Origin: an uncultured Porphyromonadaceae bacterium
Lineage (GTDB): Bacteria > Bacteroidota > Bacteroidia > Bacteroidales > Muribaculaceae
Assembly (NCBI GenBank): GCA_947174735.1
Contig: CAMWKC010000023.1
Span: 1-15,325, forward strand
Direction: 5' to 3'
Length of the DNA stretch: 15,325 bases
In this document: positions 6,482 to 12,937 of the stretch, piece by piece
Layout: each line of letters starts with the position of its first letter
Numbering within the stretch: the stretch's first letter is position 1
Program-made: the position numbers and the translations under genes
Notes under the pieces: generated by a model
What the model was told of the DNA's origin: nothing
Seen by the model: the letters and a program-made list of their open reading frames with translations, nothing else
Database searches by the model: none

Positions 6482-8008
6482 ATGTCACGTTTTCTTAATC
6501 CGCTGCTTACGGCTCTGATGCTGTGTGCGGCTTCGACGGCCGGCGCTCAGTCGCTGGTGGTACGCGACTGGCGAACACGGCCCAATGATCAGACGGCGCA
6601 CGTAGGAGACGGTGTGCGTTACGATGATAACGGGCGTCGTGCCGCGCTGATCCGTATTTACACACCGTTTCGTGCTACCGACCTCGGTGTGGGCGGTTCG
6701 GGAGTGGGTTTCGTCAGCGGTCTTGAACAGGTCGCTCCCGGCGAGATTCATCTCTATGTGCCGCGTTACTCTCAGAAAGTAACTTTTACCCACCCTAAGT
6801 ACGGCACTAAGTCTTACATTTACGAGTCTCCCATTGAGGAAGGTGCTGTCTATTCGCTCAACCTCACGGCTGAGGGTAAGATGGTTTCTCTTGCCGCCGA
6901 TGCCGCCGACGCTGTAGTATGGCTTGACAATGATTCTATCGGTATCACACCGGTAACGCAGTACATTCCATACGGCCAGCATGACGTGCGTGCCCGTCTC
7001 GGTTCAATGGTACATGAAGGTACCATACAGGTATCGCCCGATGGTCCGGAGACATTTCAGTTAGAGTTGGAAGATGAGAATCTTTATTATGGCGATGTAG
7101 TGGTAGATGTACCGGGAGCTGCTGAACTGTGGTTCCGTGGCAATCTTGTAGGTGTAGGCCGTTTCGCCGACCATCTCCGTGAAGGTACATACGTAATAGA
7201 GTCACGTCTGCCCGACCATACTACACAGTCCACTACTTTCCGTGTCGACGCCGGTAAAACCACTTCATATACAGCTACGCCTCCCGTACCTCATATCGGT
7301 TATCTGGAGATAGCCACCGAGCCGATGCACGGTGTGAGTGTGATGCAGGCTGACACGGTCTTCACCGAAGAGCGCTATATGCAGTTGCCGGTACGCAACT
7401 ATGAGCTGACCTACGCCAAGCGCGGTTACTATCCCGTGACACACCGTTTTCGTATCAATCGTGGTGAGACTTACCGTGATTCTGTAGTGCTCCAGAAGAT
7501 ACAGTATGTACCTAAGACTACCGGTTACGCAGCTGTAGGTATATCGTATGCTTCCAAACCGGGCGTTACCTTCACTCTCGGAGGTACGGTATATAATGTG
7601 GATTTATCTGTTTCTTATCTACTCGGTCTCGGACATACCAAACCGGTTGACTGGTATTATAATGAAGACCAGATTTTCGCCCAGGCAGTAGAATACCGTG
7701 TCGATGAGTGGAGTGTGGCAGCCGGTTATCAGTTTAGTTTTGCCGAGCGTTTCGGACTTACACCCCATGTAGGTTTTATGCAGCAGCGTCTTATTTCGCG
7801 TGGCAATGCCGGCAATAATTTTACGGTCAATAGTATACCTATAGGTGCCCGGCTGACTTACTATCCTATACCGCACTTAGGTATCTTCATTGCTCCTGAA
7901 TATGCAATTCCGGTAGGCGCTAAAGGTGATATTAAAAAAGTATGTAGTCTGGCTGGTCTGACCCGCGGTGGTTTTCAGGCTACTCTTGGTCTGTCAGTCA
8001 ATCTTTAA
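6482..8008 (+). CDS. PEGA-repeat outer-membrane-type protein with C-terminal beta-barrel
   Basis: I place the start at ATG 6482, giving 508 aa with a clean signal peptide (MSRFLNPLLTALMLCAASTAGA, cleavage before QS). The in-frame ATG at 6386 adds 32 residues with no secretion logic and lies in a hairpin. After the signal come beta-rich modules. About 138-198, 205-267 and 272-338 look like PEGA-type domains, with short strands carrying x-V-x-x-D/N-G-x-x-x-G and then P-x-G-x-Y/H, for example LWFRGNLVGVG...EGTYVIES. About 349-508 alternate aromatic and polar residues (YAAVGISY, WSVAAGYQFSF, LTPHVGF, ARLTYYPI, GIFIAPEYAI, FQATLGLSVNL) like a small outer-membrane barrel. It ends in Leu rather than Phe. 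It is the first gene of the four-gene surface operon and could anchor or assemble its partners. The exact role is unknown. Confidence 0.7.
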   Translation: MSRFLNPLLTALMLCAASTAGAQSLVVRDWRTRPNDQTAHVGDGVRYDDNGRRAALIRIYTPFRATDLGVGGSGVGFVSGLEQVAPGEIHLYVPRYSQKVTFTHPKYGTKSYIYESPIEEGAVYSLNLTAEGKMVSLAADAADAVVWLDNDSIGITPVTQYIPYGQHDVRARLGSMVHEGTIQVSPDGPETFQLELEDENLYYGDVVVDVPGAAELWFRGNLVGVGRFADHLREGTYVIESRLPDHTTQSTTFRVDAGKTTSYTATPPVPHIGYLEIATEPMHGVSVMQADTVFTEERYMQLPVRNYELTYAKRGYYPVTHRFRINRGETYRDSVVLQKIQYVPKTTGYAAVGISYASKPGVTFTLGGTVYNVDLSVSYLLGLGHTKPVDWYYNEDQIFAQAVEYRVDEWSVAAGYQFSFAERFGLTPHVGFMQQRLISRGNAGNNFTVNSIPIGARLTYYPIPHLGIFIAPEYAIPVGAKGDIKKVCSLAGLTRGGFQATLGLSVNL

Positions 8009-8014
8009 CTTTTT

Positions 8015-9526
8015 ATGCTATTCATCATGAAGTTTCTGAAAACATATATAACCGCTTTGCAGTTTGCTTTGGTTCTGCTTACCGGAGCCGGCACTGTGAC
8101 ATTATCTTCCTGCTCCAATAACGAAGAACGGGAGCTAAGCCCAGGCAAAGGAGACGCTCTCTCCATACGTGTGCTTGACGAAGGAGAAGAATTGCCTAAC
8201 AAACTGCTTAAAATAGGGTCAGGACTGTCACGTACTCCTCTGTCCGTAGTCACTAACACCCGCTGGAGTGTCGAGATTACAGAATGTGACGGTTCATGGT
8301 GTTCTGTATTGTTCAATGACGGTCAGACCATAAATGTCAATAATGGCGGGTTTGTACTCGAGACTGCCGCTAACCGTAGTGAGACGGAGCAGCGCAGTTG
8401 TAAGGTCACTGTTTACGCCATTGATATAAAGGGCAATCGAGTGCCCAACGAAGCCTATACTTTCACGGTGCAACAGGAGAATCAGAGGATTATGATTAAC
8501 AATCCCACTCCGGCACCGTGGCCCGGCATAGGAGGTAACGATAATTTCACCGTTACCTCCAATCTGCCGTGGCGTGTAAGCCTTTCCGACCCTGTGACTG
8601 CCGATAATGGCTACATGGAGATAATTCCCGGCCCTGGTATGACACCCGGTGCTGACGGCTCATGGCAGTTTGACCCGAAAACCACAGAGACTGGCTCCGC
8701 ACCTTCCGAAGCCGTGCGTATGTCTTTCGATGTGCGTATGTCTATGAATTCTACCGGTTCACCTCGTCACGGTGAATTGGTGATCAGCAGTCCTGACAAT
8801 TCGTTTATGCCTGTTACTGTGCCTCTCGAGCAGCGTGAGATTACCGCATCGTTTACAGTTTCTCCGACTCACCTCGATTTTATTCCGGCCACCGGCGAAA
8901 CATTCCATTTTACCATTTATTCACCCACTCAGGACTGGTCGGTAAGTCTCATGCCACAGGATGCTGAATGGCTCTCTGTCACTCCGGCTGCCGGTTCTTC
9001 TACGGGACTGAACACATCTGAACTTACAGTGGTTGTGGAACCAAACGAAACACCACGACTGCGCGAAGTGACATTTCATTTTCAATCAGATAACGGAGAT
9101 GAGGTTTTTGTGAATCTTCAGCAGGTGTATGGTGCCGAGATGCCCGACATACCTACCGAACCTGTACTCAGTATGCCGTGGATCTCTGCGGAAGGTTGGA
9201 CACAGACCACTGCTACACTCAATGCCTATTACTTCTCTCCTGTAGCGGAGTTAACCAGCTGTGGTGCTTTTATTACACCGGCTGACGGTTCCGGAACTAC
9301 TGAAACTATAGAGGGTGAGTTTATAGGTGATAGCGGAATTACGGTCAGCTTTGAAGGTCTGACACCGGGCACACAATACAGAGCACAGCCCTTTGTAAGA
9401 TATACACAAGACGGCGTTGAGCGTAGGCAGCCTGGTGAAGAAATCACCTTCACTACACCTGAATATACACCTGGCAACGGTGACAATCCACCACCGGTGG
9501 TAAATCCCGCTCCGGCAAAAAAATAA
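8015..9526 (+). CDS. Surface lipoprotein with three BACON-type modules and an Fn3-like domain
   Basis: The protein is 503 aa from ATG 8015; a second ATG at 8027 (MKFLKTYITALQF) gives a more typical signal and may be the true start. The lipobox LSSC (Cys33 from the first Met) marks a signal peptidase II lipoprotein, and the following SNNEERE is compatible with surface export. Three BACON-like beta modules follow. The first is at about 63-156 (TNTRWSVEI...FTVQQE) and the second at about 158-275 (SNLPWRVSL...VTVPLEQ). The third, at about 276-371, is the clearest: Trp-Ser-Val, then E-W-L-S-V-T-P-A-A-G, then V-x-V-x-x-N, ending VNLQQ. About 380-485 look fibronectin type III-like (GLTPGTQYRAQPFVRY...ITFTTP), with a Pro-rich tail ending APAKK. 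BACON modules in Bacteroidota are usually linked to glycan or mucin contact. It starts 6 nt after the PEGA gene stop, so the two are almost certainly cotranscribed. Confidence 0.8.
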   Translation: MLFIMKFLKTYITALQFALVLLTGAGTVTLSSCSNNEERELSPGKGDALSIRVLDEGEELPNKLLKIGSGLSRTPLSVVTNTRWSVEITECDGSWCSVLFNDGQTINVNNGGFVLETAANRSETEQRSCKVTVYAIDIKGNRVPNEAYTFTVQQENQRIMINNPTPAPWPGIGGNDNFTVTSNLPWRVSLSDPVTADNGYMEIIPGPGMTPGADGSWQFDPKTTETGSAPSEAVRMSFDVRMSMNSTGSPRHGELVISSPDNSFMPVTVPLEQREITASFTVSPTHLDFIPATGETFHFTIYSPTQDWSVSLMPQDAEWLSVTPAAGSSTGLNTSELTVVVEPNETPRLREVTFHFQSDNGDEVFVNLQQVYGAEMPDIPTEPVLSMPWISAEGWTQTTATLNAYYFSPVAELTSCGAFITPADGSGTTETIEGEFIGDSGITVSFEGLTPGTQYRAQPFVRYTQDGVERRQPGEEITFTTPEYTPGNGDNPPPVVNPAPAKK

Positions 9527-9553
9527 TACAACTAAACAACAAAATATAACATC

Positions 9554-12500
9554 ATGCAACAGAAAACAACTACACCTTGGGTACATAGCGCTTTCACGCT
9601 TGTGCTCACGTTGCTCGGATGTCTGACAGTCTATGGCCAGACACCGAACTCGGATGACATCAATGATGCCATCCTCGTCGAAGGCTCCGTGCCTGTGAAA
9701 TGGACAAATGACGCCACCTATCCGTGGGAGTTAGTGGACAATACCATACAGGTTCCTACGATAAACGAGAATGATAAGACAAGTACGCTATCCTGTACAT
9801 ATACTTCGGAGTATCCTACTGAAATAAGGTTTGATTGGTATCGAGACTATAATTATTCGTTCAGTAGCGAGATTATTGAGCTTTTTGTGGATAACGAATT
9901 ATATGCTTCAAAAAGGGGTTCATGGGAAACTATCACACCTTTTATACTTCCTACAGGAACCCATAAACTTGAATTTGTTAATACTTTTGATACTAATGAA
10001 GAATACTCTGGGGGTGGTCTTCGTAATCTTCGCGTTTGGCCCTGTAAGGAGCTAGAATCGGCATGTCTAACTTCTAAGTCGATGCCTCTAACTTTCGAGA
10101 ATGATCCCGAAAATATATGGATTACTGAAGACGGATATATTCGCTCTAACGCAGCAGGGCTTGAAGATAATTATTCTACAATATCCACCACATTTACTGT
10201 AGATAAACTAACTAAATTCTCTTTTCAAGGTCGTACTAACTACGGTGATGAATATTATAGTACCTTATCTATAAGTATAGATGCAAAATCATATTATACT
10301 ATAAGCAGTAGCGATTGGGTATATGTATCGGTTGTTCTTGAGCCGGGTGAACATACTCTTGAATTTACCGAATGGCAGCGTTATGGCAACTATTGGGCAC
10401 AAATCCGTAATGTAGAACTACATCAGGACTGGGTGGATGTCAGTCTTTCTACTGCCGGTTCTCTCGGTCGTGAAATTCTTTATAAGGTACAGAAACTACA
10501 GGATGTACAATTGCTCAAGATTAACGGACCTTTAAATGATGATGACTGGAATGTCATATCACAGCTTACCGATATTCATGCTTTAGACATGTCAAATGCT
10601 AAAGTCGAAGTATTACCGGATCAGGCTTTTTATAATAAAGCAAGTCTCAGTACTGTAGTGCTACCGGAAGGACTTAAAACTATCGGTAATGAAGCTTTCA
10701 AAGGTACAAATGCTTATCATTATAATATTCCGGCGTCTGTAGAAAAAATCGGTAATCATGCTTGGTCTGATACCCCTTTATTTCAGATTAACTTCGCTGA
10801 AAATTCTCAGCTCAAAACAATCGGTTATTATGCTTTCTTGGGTTGTAGAAATCTGGAAGAGTTTATTATGCCTAATTCTGTTACTGAGCTGTTAACTGAA
10901 AACTATCCTTATTACGGATGTCAATTCGAAAACTGTGATGCTCTTACAACACTGCATATTTCAGATGGTGTGACTGAATTACCTCGTTATTTTGCTTATG
11001 AGTGTAAATCACTTCAGAATATACATCTACCTATAGGTCTTGAAACCATAAAAGAAGGGGCTTTCCGAGGTGCGCGGTCGTTACAAGAGATTGAGTTTCC
11101 GGAGACTTTAAAAACTATTGAATCAGCTGCATTTTACGAAAGTGATTTACAGAATGTAGTACTGCCCGAGTCTGTAATTTCATTGGATAATTATGCTTTC
11201 GCTGAGTGTGGAAAACTTGAAAAAATAACTCTTAATTCTCATTGTTCAGATTTTGCGCGTGCAGTGTTTAGAAACAGTAGAGCACTTAAAACTGTAATTT
11301 GTCCGGTAGCTACTCCGCCTACAATATATAATGAGGGTTCTGATGCACCTTTTTATGGTGTGAATTTAGGAAATGTTAAGTTAATTGTTCCCGACTTCGC
11401 TCTTGAAGACTATAAGCAGGATAGTTATTGGTATAACTTTATTGTAGAAGCCGGTGACGAAGCATCTGTACGTGACTATTGGTATATAGGTAACGGGCTT
11501 ACTCTTGATAAGGGTAAGCGTATACGTAATACTCCCGACATTGAGATGGGCACTGGCTCTGCAATATGGATTGACGGTGAAGCTGCACAGCCTTTCAAAA
11601 GCTTCAGTTACAATACCAGTGAAGCTACTCCGGCGGTATTCCTAAGTGAATGTGATGATGTGACTGCTACCGACCTGACAGTACGTTTTTATATTGATAG
11701 AGCTAATCAGTGGTATTTCTTTTCACCTGTAACCGATGTTGACGTAGCTCAGATTTCACATGACGCTACTGAATCATGGGTAATCAGACGTTACAACGGT
11801 GCACGCCGTGCTTCTGAGAACGCTACTTCCGGTAACTGGGAAAATGTAACTTCCGGCAAACTGTTGCGTGGCGAAGGTTATATAGTTCAGGCTAATCGTG
11901 AAGGCTGGATGACTTTCCCGGCTGCTGAAGCGGATCATCAGCAGTTCTTCGGTGCCGGTGAAGCAACTTTGGATATTAATGCTCACGAATGTGAGGAAGC
12001 GGCTAATGCTAACTGGAATTTCTTAGGTAATCCTTATCCTACCTGTTTCGATATTCACGATATGGATATGGAAGCTCCGATAACCGTATGGACCGGTTCG
12101 ACTTACCAAGCTCTGTCAGTATCCGATGACCGCTATGTACTTCGTCCTATGCAGTCATTCTTCGTGCAGAAGCCTGAAGAGTGTACCGAACTTGTCATGC
12201 TTCGTGACGGCAGACAGCTCACCACAACACCTTCTGCCAATAAGATTGTACGCCGTCGTGCACCTGAAGCCGGCCGCGAACTGCTCAATCTCTCTATCTA
12301 CGCTGAAGCTAACAGTGTAGAGGAAGATATGACCCGAGTAGTGCTCAACGAGAATGCACAGCTCGGTTATGAGACTTCGCGCGATGCCTCGAAGTTTATG
12401 AGTATGAACCTCGACATGGCTCAGATTTATACCTTCAATGATGAGGGTGTACAGTTAGCTATCAATGAACGTCCATACACCGACGGCAACGTACGTCTCG

Positions 12501-12910
12501 GCGTGTACACTCCTGTGCGTGGCGAACACTATGTAATAGAGCCTACCCGTATGGACCGCGAGGCTTATCTCTATGATGCTGTGACTGGTTTGGAACACGC
12601 TTTGGAATTCGGTCCTTACACTTTCACAGCTGAAAGTGAAGGCGCATGTAACGACCGTTTCACTCTGCGCTTCGCACCTGCCGCTGCCAACAACGTCGAG
12701 GGTGTCGAAAATGCGGCTGACTGTGTAAAGGCTGTAGCAGGCGCTCTGATGATTACCGCACACGAAGGTGCTGCTGTGGCTGTCTACTCTGTTGACGGTA
12801 CCGAAGTCGCTGCCTTTACCGCTGCCGGCGGTACTGTAAACGTACCTCTGAATGCCGGTGTATATGTAGTGACGATTGACGGCGAAAGCATTACTACAAT
12901 CGTTAAATAA
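9554..12910 (+). CDS. BspA-like leucine-rich-repeat surface protein with putative T9SS C-terminus
   Basis: The protein is 1118 aa. The signal peptide is FTLVLTLLGCLTVYGQ (about 14-29). Two similar beta-sandwich-like modules follow at about 75-168 and 210-295, each with W..I/V...L..G.H.LEF and ending in R-N-L/V-x-V/L. About 335-632 are BspA/TpLRR-type repeats (LRR_5): L..I..P..L..I...AF..C..L..V.LP, for example LSTVVLPEGLKTIGNEAFKG. Then comes a long beta region with W-N-F-L-G-N-P-Y-P (about 820-828) and QSFFVQKP, a layout I associate with the C-terminal parts of Bacteroidota secreted proteins. The last 75 residues (VAVYSVDGTEV...LNAGVYVVTIDGE...IVK) resemble a type IX secretion sorting domain. 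BspA relatives bind host matrix proteins or other bacteria; that role is inferred here. Base composition drops sharply at about 9800-11450. The gene lies 27 nt after the lipoprotein gene. Confidence 0.85.
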   Translation: MQQKTTTPWVHSAFTLVLTLLGCLTVYGQTPNSDDINDAILVEGSVPVKWTNDATYPWELVDNTIQVPTINENDKTSTLSCTYTSEYPTEIRFDWYRDYNYSFSSEIIELFVDNELYASKRGSWETITPFILPTGTHKLEFVNTFDTNEEYSGGGLRNLRVWPCKELESACLTSKSMPLTFENDPENIWITEDGYIRSNAAGLEDNYSTISTTFTVDKLTKFSFQGRTNYGDEYYSTLSISIDAKSYYTISSSDWVYVSVVLEPGEHTLEFTEWQRYGNYWAQIRNVELHQDWVDVSLSTAGSLGREILYKVQKLQDVQLLKINGPLNDDDWNVISQLTDIHALDMSNAKVEVLPDQAFYNKASLSTVVLPEGLKTIGNEAFKGTNAYHYNIPASVEKIGNHAWSDTPLFQINFAENSQLKTIGYYAFLGCRNLEEFIMPNSVTELLTENYPYYGCQFENCDALTTLHISDGVTELPRYFAYECKSLQNIHLPIGLETIKEGAFRGARSLQEIEFPETLKTIESAAFYESDLQNVVLPESVISLDNYAFAECGKLEKITLNSHCSDFARAVFRNSRALKTVICPVATPPTIYNEGSDAPFYGVNLGNVKLIVPDFALEDYKQDSYWYNFIVEAGDEASVRDYWYIGNGLTLDKGKRIRNTPDIEMGTGSAIWIDGEAAQPFKSFSYNTSEATPAVFLSECDDVTATDLTVRFYIDRANQWYFFSPVTDVDVAQISHDATESWVIRRYNGARRASENATSGNWENVTSGKLLRGEGYIVQANREGWMTFPAAEADHQQFFGAGEATLDINAHECEEAANANWNFLGNPYPTCFDIHDMDMEAPITVWTGSTYQALSVSDDRYVLRPMQSFFVQKPEECTELVMLRDGRQLTTTPSANKIVRRRAPEAGRELLNLSIYAEANSVEEDMTRVVLNENAQLGYETSRDASKFMSMNLDMAQIYTFNDEGVQLAINERPYTDGNVRLGVYTPVRGEHYVIEPTRMDREAYLYDAVTGLEHALEFGPYTFTAESEGACNDRFTLRFAPAAANNVEGVENAADCVKAVAGALMITAHEGAAVAVYSVDGTEVAAFTAAGGTVNVPLNAGVYVVTIDGESITTIVK

Positions 12911-12937
12911 TATTTCTCACACTGTTCATATCACTGT

